A DNA stretch of 13,173 nt from Deltaproteobacteria bacterium (GTDB taxonomy: Bacteria; SAR324; JACQKK01), in NCBI GenBank assembly GCA_029879595.1, contig JAOUPZ010000046.1, positions 1 through 13,173 on the forward strand. Direction: 5' to 3'. The notes under the pieces are model-generated. The model had not been told where the DNA came from. It searched no databases and saw only the letters and a list, made by a program, of their open reading frames with translations. Position 1 is the stretch's first letter; the number at the start of each line of letters is the position of its first letter. The translations under genes and the position numbers were made by a program. Of this stretch, positions 6,795 through 13,173 are shown in pieces.

Positions 6795-7820
6795 ATGGCT
6801 CAGCGGATATTGCTGACACAACTGCGCCGCATCGGAGACGTGCTTATGACCACCGCCGCCACCGAGGCGGTGCGCCAAGCCTATCCCCAGGCCCGCATCT
6901 GCTACCTCACCGAGCGGCCCAGCGACATCATCTTCCGCTACGGAAGCCTAGTGAACGAGGTCATCATCTACCCCCGGGGACTGACAGCACGGCTCCGGAC
7001 AGTGGCCCGGCTGCGCTCCATGAAGTTCGATCTGGCGGTGGATTTTTTCAGCAACCCCCGCTCGGCCATGATCGTCAGGGCCACCGGGGCTACCCGCCGA
7101 ATCGGCTTCGACTTCCCCGGCAGGCGCTATGCCTACACTGACAGGGTGGCCCTGCCCCCCGGACGCACCTACGCGGCCCGGCACAAGGCCATGCTTCTTC
7201 AGCCCCTGGGCCTGACGGTACCCCAGCCCCGGCCCCTGGTCCGCCTGGGAGAGCCGGAGCGCGAATATGCCCGCCGGCAGCTCGACGAACTGGGAGTGCG
7301 CCCCGGGCAGCTGCTGGTGGCTTTCTCGCCGGTCTCCCGGCAGCCCTACAAGGTGTGGCCCGCGAAAAACTTCGCCCGGCTGGCCGATATCCTGATAGAG
7401 CGCTATGATGCGGTGGTGCTTCCCCTGTGGGGGCCCGGAGAGGAAAAGTTCATAGACGACATGCGCCTGGCAATGCACCACGCCGCCCTGCCGGACTACC
7501 CCATACCGGACCTGTTGCAGATGGCGGCCCTGATGGAAAAAGCGCACCTGTTCATCGGAAACGATAACGGACCCAGACATTTCGCCATGGCCGTGGGCAC
7601 CCCCACCGTGGCTGTCTTCGGCAGGCCCCGGCCGGAAAGCTGGACCCCGCCCGACGACCCGGCTCACAGGGCCCTGGCTCACGATCCCGGCTGCAAGGAT
7701 AACTGCACCTATCCCCGTTGCAGGCACCTGGCCTGCATCAACGAAGTGCCGTATCAGGCCGTGGAAGCCGAAACCGAAAACCTGCTGGAGGAGATATTAA
7801 AAGATGGCAGACCTCATTGA
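6795..7820 (+). CDS. Glycosyltransferase family 9 (ADP-heptose:LPS heptosyltransferase type)
   Basis: This 341-aa GT-B enzyme belongs to family GT9, which transfers heptose-type sugars onto LPS core at the inner face of the inner membrane. The start MAQRILLTQLRRIGDVLMTTAA is the classic GT9 N-terminus. The C-terminal donor-binding motif GNDNGPRHFAMAVGTPTVAVFG is at 255-276. A cysteine-rich tail (C300, C304, C309, C314) is also common in the family. ATG 6795 is preferred because it matches the family start and has GGAG 5 nt upstream. ATG 6741, with GGGAGGG 10 nt upstream, is a real alternative adding an 18-residue Pro-rich leader. The gene overlaps the next one by 17 bases, so the two are probably translationally coupled. 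The exact acceptor cannot be read from the sequence. Confidence 0.94.
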   Translation: MAQRILLTQLRRIGDVLMTTAATEAVRQAYPQARICYLTERPSDIIFRYGSLVNEVIIYPRGLTARLRTVARLRSMKFDLAVDFFSNPRSAMIVRATGATRRIGFDFPGRRYAYTDRVALPPGRTYAARHKAMLLQPLGLTVPQPRPLVRLGEPEREYARRQLDELGVRPGQLLVAFSPVSRQPYKVWPAKNFARLADILIERYDAVVLPLWGPGEEKFIDDMRLAMHHAALPDYPIPDLLQMAALMEKAHLFIGNDNGPRHFAMAVGTPTVAVFGRPRPESWTPPDDPAHRALAHDPGCKDNCTYPRCRHLACINEVPYQAVEAETENLLEEILKDGRPH

Positions 7821-8406
7821 CCCGGAACAGATTGTAAAGCTCCAGACAGCCGATGTGGAACGCTGGCATGCCGGCCCCATCGTGCTGGACCAGCGCGATG
7901 AACTGATGCTGCTGGTGGAGCAAAACCACGCCCGCAACTTTGAGCTCTGGCACGAGGAGGACAGGGCGCGGGACCCCGAGGCCGATGACAGGGTGATCGC
8001 CACGGTAAAAAGGGCCATCGACAAACTCAACCAGGCCCGGAACGACGCCATGGAGAAAATTGACGAACTGGTGCTGGCCCGGCTGGACGGACGCGGCCAG
8101 ACCACGGAGGGCAGCCCCCTGCACTCAGAAACGGTGGGCAGCATCGTGGACCGCCTGTCCATCCTGTCCCTGAAGTGTTACCACATGCGCGAGCAGACCC
8201 TGAGAAAGGACGCCAGCGACGAACACCGCGAGTCCTGCCGGGACAAGCTGCGGGTGCTGGAAACCCAGCGCGCGGACCTGGCCGGAGCCCTGGGACGCTT
8301 TGCGGGGGAGCTGGAGCGCGGGGAAAAGGCCTTCCGGGTGTACCGGCAGATGAAAATGTACAACGATCCCAGCCTGAACCCGGTGCTCTACGATAAAAAA
8401 CCATGA
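7804..8406 (+). CDS. DUF4254 family protein, partner of GT9 glycosyltransferase
   Basis: This 200-aa protein appears soluble and mainly helical, without signal peptide or membrane segment. I recognise it as DUF4254 from the segments VEQNHARNFELWHEEDRARD (39-58), SPLHSETVGSIVDRLSIL (104-121) and RQMKMYNDPSLNP (181-193). The family has no established biochemical role, but it is often found beside glycosyltransferases in LPS and surface polysaccharide loci. ATG 7804 is supported by GGAGGAG ending 10 nt upstream, inside the 3' end of the GT9 gene, which it overlaps by 17 bases. The alternating charged and hydrophobic pattern suggests a helical bundle. A role helping or accompanying the GT9 enzyme is inferred from position only. 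Confidence 0.88.
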   Translation: MADLIDPEQIVKLQTADVERWHAGPIVLDQRDELMLLVEQNHARNFELWHEEDRARDPEADDRVIATVKRAIDKLNQARNDAMEKIDELVLARLDGRGQTTEGSPLHSETVGSIVDRLSILSLKCYHMREQTLRKDASDEHRESCRDKLRVLETQRADLAGALGRFAGELERGEKAFRVYRQMKMYNDPSLNPVLYDKKP

Positions 8407-8577
8407 ACATCGCCCCGGCATCAGGACGTGGACCATGGCCACCGGCGGTTTCAGCGACGCCGTTTGACAGGCGCATATGCCATGGATAACCTTAAATGAG
8501 TGAGATCACAGGAGTTTCACAGACCCGAAGGCCGATGGACAGGCCCAGGGAAAACACCAACCTAGGACCAACCTAAC
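8407..8577 (+). other. Gap between DUF4254 and ferredoxin genes with a 26-aa upstream frame
   Basis: Besides the candidate promoter at 8464-8492, this gap contains a 26-codon frame plus stop, ATG 8496 to TAA 8574-8576, ending one base before the TTG start of the ferredoxin. No ribosome site precedes it. A second 28-codon frame opens at ATG 8403 overlapping the DUF4254 stop. Neither resembles a known protein. Confidence 0.35.
8464..8492 (+). promoter_or_regulatory. Candidate sigma-70 promoter for the ferredoxin-uxs pair
   Basis: A perfect TTGACA (8464-8469) is followed by possible -10 boxes GATAAC (8485-8490, 15-nt spacing) or TAACCT (8487-8492, 17-nt spacing). The -35 is strong and the -10 is weak. 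It would give a leader of about 80 nt before the ferredoxin start. Confidence 0.35.
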
Positions 8578-9003
8578 TTGAGCAGCGGATCACGATCCAC
8601 ATCCCGTCTGGACAAAACCTCCGAAGGCCCCCGGCAGGAGTTCAGGATCACATTTTTCAGCCCGGGTGAAAGCTCCGGACGCACCGTTCAGGCCGGGCCG
8701 GTGGACGCGGACGGCCATCACGAGGGCCTTCCCGGGTCGGTGCTGGATTTCGCCCTCAAGAACGATATCGATATTGACCATGCCTGCGGAGGATTCGCCG
8801 CCTGCTCCACCTGCCATGTGGTAATCCGCAAGGGGCTGGAAAGCTGTAACGAAATTTCCGATGACGAGGATGAAATGCTCGACGGAGCGCCCGGACTGAC
8901 CATGAAGTCCAGACTGGCCTGCCAGTGCGTGCCCGACGGCAGCGTGGACCTGGAGGTGGAAATACCTGCCTGGAACCGCAACCTGGCCCGGGAGGAGCAT
9001 TGA
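8578..9003 (+). CDS. [2Fe-2S] ferredoxin, adrenodoxin/ISC type
   Basis: This is a 141-aa soluble electron carrier with a plant/adrenodoxin-fold [2Fe-2S] centre. The cluster ligands fit the pattern C-x5-C-x2-C...C: C70, C76 and C79 in HACGGFAACSTCHVVI, and C115 in SRLACQC. CxTCH and the later RLACQ are typical of ISC-type (Fdx) ferredoxins rather than photosynthetic ones. There is no in-frame ATG before the ferredoxin fold. TTG 8578 is the most likely start, with AGGA (8564-8567) 10 nt upstream and an in-frame stop at 8563-8565. This leaves a Ser/Arg-rich extension of about 20 residues before the fold. No iscS, iscU or hscA is nearby. The gene sits 5 bases before uxs, which itself needs no ferredoxin, so its redox partner is unknown. 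Confidence 0.92.
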   Translation: MSSGSRSTSRLDKTSEGPRQEFRITFFSPGESSGRTVQAGPVDADGHHEGLPGSVLDFALKNDIDIDHACGGFAACSTCHVVIRKGLESCNEISDDEDEMLDGAPGLTMKSRLACQCVPDGSVDLEVEIPAWNRNLAREEH

Positions 9004-9008
9004 ACACC

Positions 9009-9977
9009 ATGAACATTATGCGAAGAAAACGGGTCCTGGTTACCGGCGGGGCGGGATTCATCGGGGCGCACCTTTGTGCCAGACTGCTCAGGGATGGCTG
9101 CGAGGTGGTCTGCGTGGACAACTTCTTCACTGGCACCAGGGACAATGTCCGGCCGCTGCTGGACCATCCGCACTTTGAGGTGCTGCGCCACGACATCACC
9201 CACCCGCTTTTCGTGGAGCCCGACGAGATATACAACCTGGCCTGTCCGGCCTCCCCCATCCACTACCAGCACGACCCGGTGCAAACGGTGAAAACCAATA
9301 TCATCGGGGCGATAAACATGCTGGGGCTGGCCAAACGCACCCGCGCCAAGATTCTCCAGGCATCCACCAGCGAGGTGTACGGAGACCCCCTGGAGCACCC
9401 CCAGCCGGAATCCTACTGGGGCAACGTGAATCCCATCGGGCCACGCTCCTGCTATGATGAGGGCAAGCGCTGCGCCGAGACGCTTTTTTTCGACTACCAC
9501 CGCCAGCACGGCCTTAACATCAAGGTGGCCCGCATCTTCAACACCTACGGCCCCCTGATGCACCCCAACGACGGCCGGGTGGTCTCAAACTTCATCGTCC
9601 AGTCTCTGCTGGGCAAGGATATTACAGTGTTTGGCGACGGGACGCAGACCCGCTCCTTTTGTTATGTGGACGACCTGGTGGAGGGACTGGTGCGGCTGAT
9701 GGACAGCCGGGACGGCTTCACCGGCCCGGTAAACCTGGGCAACCCGGTGGAGTTCACCATGCTGGAACTGGCCGACAAGGTCATCGGGCTTACCGGCACC
9801 AAATCCGTGGTCCGTTTCGACCCCCTGCCCCAGGACGACCCCCGCCAGCGCAAGCCGGATATTTCCCTGGCGGAAAGGGAACTGGGCTGGAAGCCGCAGG
9901 AGCCATTGCAGGAAGGACTGGTCAAGACAGTGGATTATTTTCGGAAATTGCTTTCGGAAATCGAACACCCTCCCTGA
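9009..9977 (+). CDS. uxs: UDP-glucuronate decarboxylase (UDP-xylose synthase)
   Basis: This 322-aa NAD-dependent short-chain dehydrogenase/reductase converts UDP-glucuronate to UDP-xylose, a donor for cell-surface polysaccharide. The Rossmann motif GGAGFIG is at 13-19, the catalytic Ser/Thr-Glu region is STSEVYGDP (119-127), and the active-site YDEGK gives Tyr149 and Lys153. The segments ARIFNTYGP, MHPNDGRVVSNFIVQ and GDGTQTRSFCYVDDLVEG are characteristic of Uxs rather than UDP-glucose 4-epimerase. ATG 9009 is chosen because GGAGGAG (8991-8997) lies 11 nt upstream within the ferredoxin 3' end; ATG 9018 is less well placed. The length is normal for the bacterial enzyme, without the membrane anchor of animal homologues. 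It is cotranscribed with the ferredoxin (5-base gap). The surrounding glycosyltransferase and heparinase-like genes point to exopolysaccharide or LPS synthesis. Confidence 0.96.
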   Translation: MNIMRRKRVLVTGGAGFIGAHLCARLLRDGCEVVCVDNFFTGTRDNVRPLLDHPHFEVLRHDITHPLFVEPDEIYNLACPASPIHYQHDPVQTVKTNIIGAINMLGLAKRTRAKILQASTSEVYGDPLEHPQPESYWGNVNPIGPRSCYDEGKRCAETLFFDYHRQHGLNIKVARIFNTYGPLMHPNDGRVVSNFIVQSLLGKDITVFGDGTQTRSFCYVDDLVEGLVRLMDSRDGFTGPVNLGNPVEFTMLELADKVIGLTGTKSVVRFDPLPQDDPRQRKPDISLAERELGWKPQEPLQEGLVKTVDYFRKLLSEIEHPP

Positions 9978-10143
9978 AAACCCTTCCGTGAAGGCTCAGG
10001 AGGAACTCATCCGGATCGGCAATTTCAACTGAAACAGCCCCGCCCGTCTGTTTTACCCGGAAGGGGCGCATTGAACCTGCCAGCCGGCAATAGAAAACAA
10101 ATTATTTTATCCAATACTTATCAAAACCAAGGATGGAACAACC
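9978..10143 (+). promoter_or_regulatory. Leader of the 58-aa gene: inverted repeats and AT-rich tract
   Basis: A short hairpin CCTTC-CGT-GAAGG (9982-9994) follows uxs but lacks a T-tract. TTTCA-AC-TGAAA (10023-10034) is an operator-like palindrome. GCCCC and GGGGC around 10037-10068 could pair across a long loop. The tract 10090-10125 is strongly AT-rich, unlike its surroundings, and could hold a promoter, but no clean -35/-10 pair is visible. Confidence 0.3.
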
Positions 10144-10320
10144 ATGAAAGAATCGTTTTTTAAGAAACTGATGTGCATGCACAGACAGTGGCACAGGGAA
10201 TCCGACACCAATCATCTCCGGATGGGAAAGACCCGCTATGTGTGCAATTCCTGCGGCAAGGTGAAGTATTTCGACACCTGGGACCAGCCTTTGAACTTCC
10301 CTGTGGACAAGGCGGGTTAA
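10144..10320 (+). CDS. Small 58-aa Cys/His protein, possible zinc ribbon
   Basis: This short frame has ATG 10144 with AAGGA 10 nt upstream and GGA closer in, and ends with TAA at 10318-10320. The product starts with a basic stretch (MKESFFKKLM), then C11-x-H13-x3-H17, and later YVCNSCGKVKYF with C34 and C37. The layout of one Cys/His cluster plus a CxxC knuckle suggests a small zinc-ribbon-like fold, similar in style to short phage and bacterial proteins of the DUF1660 kind, though I cannot claim membership. There is no signal peptide or membrane segment. It is preceded by an AT-rich leader and followed by a 34-bp repeat array. Its base composition is lower in GC than the adjacent genes. Its function is unknown. 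Confidence 0.62.
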   Translation: MKESFFKKLMCMHRQWHRESDTNHLRMGKTRYVCNSCGKVKYFDTWDQPLNFPVDKAG

Positions 10321-10326
10321 AAAATA

Positions 10327-10410
10327 GCCGGGCCCAGTAATATGCCTGGCCCAGTATCAGGCCGGGCACAGTAATATGCCAGGACCAGTACTCGGGCCGG
10401 GCCGTAATGG
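10327..10410. repeat. Degenerate 34-bp tandem repeats in the convergent gap
   Basis: Two 34-35 bp units begin at 10327 and 10361, both opening with GCCGGGC and sharing CAGTAATATGCC in the same place; a third, shortened unit begins at 10396 (GCCGGGCCGTAAT). Each unit looks like a doubled shorter motif of about 17 bp around CCAGTA. GCCTG (10344-10348) and CAGGC (10358-10362) can form a hairpin with a 9-nt loop. The array fills the gap between the 58-aa gene (+) and the heparinase-like gene (-). Confidence 0.8.
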
Positions 10411-10428
10411 GAGCGCCCACACGAGGCG

Positions 10429-12738
10429 TCATTTATTGAGGATGCCGTATCCAGGTGAATGGAGCGGCTTATCCGGCTGTGACGGAGAAAGCCGCAGCCC
10501 CCTCCCCCAGTCGGCGACCCGGATCGCCTGTTCCTGTATCAGCACCATCCGTTTGACCGGGCTGCCATAGCCCGAGTGCGCGCCGGCGAATCCCAGGGGG
10601 CCGAAGTACAGGCAGTCCGCCTGGGCGCGGTTGCTCAGCCGGAACAGGCCCTCGTCCAGGCTTTCCGGTTCACGCCCATTGACCAGGGGGGCAAAGTGGG
10701 CCCGCACGGAGCGGTAGCGGTTGCGCCCTTCCGGCAGGGGGGTGTACACATAGGTCCCCGGGTCCTCCACCACCGGTTTCCCATCCAGGAAAAACTCCAG
10801 TGACAGCTGATCGTTGTGGGCATGACCGCCGTTTCCGTTCTGGCCCACCGGCCCGCAGCGGACCGCCAGATATATCCGCTCGGACCGGAACACATACATC
10901 CCGAAGTCCGGGAAGGCCCGCCATTCAAGGTTGGTGCGCAAGTCCGCCCCCGGGGCGGCAAACTCCATCTCCCAGCGCTCCCCGTCACCGGCGGCCCGAA
11001 ACTCCACCCCCAGCCGCTCCAACTCCTTTTCCCCGCCTTTCTCCCCCCTGCTTTTTAGCCCCGTGCCTTTCAAACCCGGGCCGCCGGGAGCCGCCCCGGC
11101 CAGGGGCGCCCGGTTATCAAACAGCCCCCTGACCAGGGCCGTCTCCAGCGCGGGCGGCTGCGAACCCCCAGCCGCGGAGGAGCCCCCGCCGATGGCGGTG
11201 TACGCGGCGAAATCAGGGCGGTCGAACAGCCCGTCCAGCACTGCCAGCAAATGCCGGTGATCCAGGTGCCGCTCTGCCCAGAAAATATCACCGCCGCCTG
11301 CCTGTGACTGCTCCGTGAGGTTGCCGAAGGATTTCAGAGCCGCCGGACGCTCAAGCCGGTCACAGGACAGGGTGAGCTTTAGCAGGCGGCCGCTGTCATT
11401 ATCGCCGAACTGACTCACCAGACCGTCAGGACGGGTGATGAGCATGGTGAACTCCCCCATCCTGCGCAGGCGATCCAGGTACCAGGGCGAGAACGGGCTC
11501 AGCACTGCTCCTGGCGAAGCCTCCTGGAGGGGCCGCGGGGGCGGGCGCAGGGCCGGACGGACATTCCAGCGCTCATGGTCGTAATCATCCAGCGCCTGGA
11601 GTTTCTCCGGCGGAAGGGCCAGCGTCAGGGCGGTTGCCCAGGCGGCCAGTTCCGCACTCAGCCGGTGGTAGCTGGTCGAGGCCTCGAAGTTGCTTCCGTC
11701 CGGCCAGAACTGCGACTGCACCTCCGCCGGGAGTTCCTGCAGTGCGAAGGCCAGCCAGGTATCCGTAGCGGCGGTGCGGGGCAGATAGGCCGCGGCGAAC
11801 AGCAGGCCGGTGATGTCCGACAGATAGTGATTCCCCCTCAGATCCGGCGACCATTCCAGGTTGGCGGCTATGTGCCGGCCATGATCCATGATTCCCCGCA
11901 GCAGGCTCTCCTCGAAGCCGTGGTCGAACCACGCCCCGCCCGCCCGGAACAGATCGAAGGCCACCAGCAGGTTGACCGCGCGGATGGCCACATCCATCGG
12001 ACAGGCCCAGTTCACTCCGAACCGGGGCGGATTGGCCGCCAGAAAGTCCAGGGTCTCGTTGCGGAACTCGCTGAGCAGGGCCTCGCGGCCGGGCAGGCCG
12101 GCGGGATCATGGTGAGCCAGAATGTAGGCCAGGGCCAACTGAGGCAGGTGCTGCAGGCGGGCCAGTTCCCAGGGCACCTTCACGTCCACGCCGGGCAGGC
12201 CGCCAAACTCGATGTCTCCGTACCAGGTGCGCTCCGACCAGCGGAAACCCGATTTGAAATCCAGCTGCCAGTCCAGCGGAACATATCCCTCGCCCACCAG
12301 TCCCCAGATCTCCCTGGAGCGGGGCAGGGACGCCGCCGGGACCAACCCCGCCAGCCAGTCGCCCTTGCGGTCCGCCCGCACCGCAGGGCCTGATTCATGG
12401 CGGTGACCCTCCAGGCCCGCGCATTCCATGCCGTGGCGGACCTGCACCCAGCCCGAACCCAGCAGATCGAACCGGTGCTCCAGGTAGTTGGCGCAAACCC
12501 CGCCCAAGGCCTCGCGAAAAGGCTCCAGCGTCTCCCGGCCGGGGGCCTTGAAAAAAGAGGCCAGCCGGGGCTCGCCGGACAACGCCAGATAGCTGCCATA
12601 GGTGCTGCGGCCCGCGTCCTTGTGGCGGGTCCGCCAGTTGCGGGTTTTCAGCACCGAGCGCCACCACAGCTTATGGGCCACCACGGAAGGGGGCATGCTC
12701 AGCGCACGACGGATTTTTCTGGGAAGTGTGGATAGCAT
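10429..12738 (-). CDS. Heparinase II/III family protein (polysaccharide lyase-like)
   Basis: This 769-aa protein has the two-part plan of heparinase II/III-like polysaccharide lyases: an N-terminal alpha-toroid and a C-terminal beta-sandwich. Toroid signatures are VNWACPMDVAIRAVNLL (242-258), RGNHYLSDITGLLFAAAY (301-318) and FEASTSYHRLSAEL (351-364) with the likely catalytic Tyr/His. The sandwich carries GNGGHAHNDQLSLEFFLDG (635-653) and DPGTYVYT, followed by RYRSVRAHF, the usual metal/His region. No signal peptide is evident at the N-terminus, which is basic (MLSTLPRKIRRAL). A Gly/Lys/Glu-rich linker at about 545-575 is unusual. ATG 12738 is used because the frame is closed just upstream; its ribosome site (AGGA, 14 nt away) is poor. 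Such genes occur in exopolysaccharide loci. The substrate and true lyase activity are unproven. Confidence 0.9.
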   Translation of the reverse strand: MLSTLPRKIRRALSMPPSVVAHKLWWRSVLKTRNWRTRHKDAGRSTYGSYLALSGEPRLASFFKAPGRETLEPFREALGGVCANYLEHRFDLLGSGWVQVRHGMECAGLEGHRHESGPAVRADRKGDWLAGLVPAASLPRSREIWGLVGEGYVPLDWQLDFKSGFRWSERTWYGDIEFGGLPGVDVKVPWELARLQHLPQLALAYILAHHDPAGLPGREALLSEFRNETLDFLAANPPRFGVNWACPMDVAIRAVNLLVAFDLFRAGGAWFDHGFEESLLRGIMDHGRHIAANLEWSPDLRGNHYLSDITGLLFAAAYLPRTAATDTWLAFALQELPAEVQSQFWPDGSNFEASTSYHRLSAELAAWATALTLALPPEKLQALDDYDHERWNVRPALRPPPRPLQEASPGAVLSPFSPWYLDRLRRMGEFTMLITRPDGLVSQFGDNDSGRLLKLTLSCDRLERPAALKSFGNLTEQSQAGGGDIFWAERHLDHRHLLAVLDGLFDRPDFAAYTAIGGGSSAAGGSQPPALETALVRGLFDNRAPLAGAAPGGPGLKGTGLKSRGEKGGEKELERLGVEFRAAGDGERWEMEFAAPGADLRTNLEWRAFPDFGMYVFRSERIYLAVRCGPVGQNGNGGHAHNDQLSLEFFLDGKPVVEDPGTYVYTPLPEGRNRYRSVRAHFAPLVNGREPESLDEGLFRLSNRAQADCLYFGPLGFAGAHSGYGSPVKRMVLIQEQAIRVADWGRGLRLSPSQPDKPLHSPGYGILNK

Positions 12739-12787
12739 CAGCGAGATGGTCAGTTCCTGGTGATAGATGGTTTTTTCGGCGGCCCGA

Positions 12788-13173
12788 TCACTTTTTTTCA
12801 GCCGTCATTTCAAATTCAAGCACCCAGATGATACCGCCTAGGTACCTGGAAAGAAAACTAAGTGGCATTTTCAACAATGCGTTTTTGATGAGCCAGTAGC
12901 GGAAAAACCTGATGTAGTATCCAATGCTGTCAATATGGAACCGGGCTTTGGAGTAGTATGGCCGACGCTGACAGTACACCCTGGACTCATCAAAATAATC
13001 CAGTGAGAACTGATTGAAAAACACCCTGTGAGTGGGATCGGTGATCATGTCGGGAGAATTCCAGTAGGGAACCCGGATCACGACTTTGGCCCCATCGGCG
13101 CAAACCCGGTGAATTTCCTCAATTACCCTGACGGTTTCCGGCAGGTGTTCCAGAAGATTGATCGCCTTCAGCT
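12788..13173 (-). CDS. SAM-dependent methyltransferase (type 11-like), 5' part beyond the window
   Basis: Only the C-terminal 127 residues are visible, read from the right window edge to the TGA at 12790-12788. The frame stays open to the edge and begins LKAINLLEHLPETVRVIEE, the region after the SAM-binding motifs of class I methyltransferases (normally preceded by a D-x-I/V-hydrophobic strand). It continues with HRVCADGAKVVIRVPYWNSP and DPTHRVFFNQFSLDYFDE, typical of methyltransferases in polysaccharide and glycosyl loci. The internal GTG at 13081 is not the start. The segment is clearly AT-richer than the genes to its left and uses more A/T-ending codons. It ends 49 bases before the heparinase-like gene on the same strand, so the two may be cotranscribed. 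The acceptor molecule is unknown. Confidence 0.85.
   Translation of the reverse strand, partial: LKAINLLEHLPETVRVIEEIHRVCADGAKVVIRVPYWNSPDMITDPTHRVFFNQFSLDYFDESRVYCQRRPYYSKARFHIDSIGYYIRFFRYWLIKNALLKMPLSFLSRYLGGIIWVLEFEMTAEKK

Noticed and set aside
10327..10410. CRISPR-like array
   Set aside because: The units are contiguous, degenerate and without unique spacers; no cas genes are present.
11575..12393. 272-codon + strand frame opposite the heparinase-like gene
   Set aside because: It is a mirror frame of a clear heparinase II/III protein and has no motif of its own.

Overview
The window looks like chromosome of a GC-rich Gram-negative bacterium. The Gram-negative call rests on the GT9 heptosyltransferase-type gene with its DUF4254 partner, the prepilin-peptidase-type domain and the envelope polysaccharide genes. 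The gene mix (Ste24-type M48 protease, GlnD-like HD protein, ArsM, UDP-xylose synthase, heparinase II/III protein of the exopolysaccharide type) fits Desulfobacterota/deltaproteobacteria best, but that placement is an inference and no marker gene is present.

Left part (1-3671, + strand): the 3' part of an M48 membrane metalloprotease, a 181-base gap, then a large GlnD-like HD-domain protein that carries ACT-like domains at its N-terminus and has no visible nucleotidyltransferase domain. Middle (3698-6638): an MFS exporter on the - strand, divergent from arsM (arsenite methyltransferase). arsM has a good sigma-70 promoter in the 276-base gap between them and is followed by a 171-aa protein that keeps only the zinc-binding N-terminal half of a prepilin peptidase. 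A triplicated 13-bp repeat separates this from the next operon.

Right part (6795-13173): envelope polysaccharide genes. A GT9 glycosyltransferase overlaps a DUF4254 gene. After a 171-base gap with a candidate promoter come an adrenodoxin-type [2Fe-2S] ferredoxin and UDP-glucuronate decarboxylase (UDP-xylose synthase), 5 bases apart. A 58-codon gene with Cys/His pairs follows, then a small array of degenerate 34-bp repeats. Beyond it, on the - strand, lie a heparinase II/III family protein and the 3' part of an AT-richer SAM-dependent methyltransferase, both read toward the centre. Together these suggest LPS/exopolysaccharide synthesis: sugar nucleotide supply (Uxs), transfer (GT9), and modification or turnover (heparinase-like, methyltransferase).

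I see no tRNA, rRNA, transposase, integrase, CRISPR array or clear anti-phage system. The most unusual items are the GlnD-like protein with rearranged domains, the peptidase-dead prepilin-peptidase half, the 58-aa Cys/His protein and two short tandem-repeat arrays.
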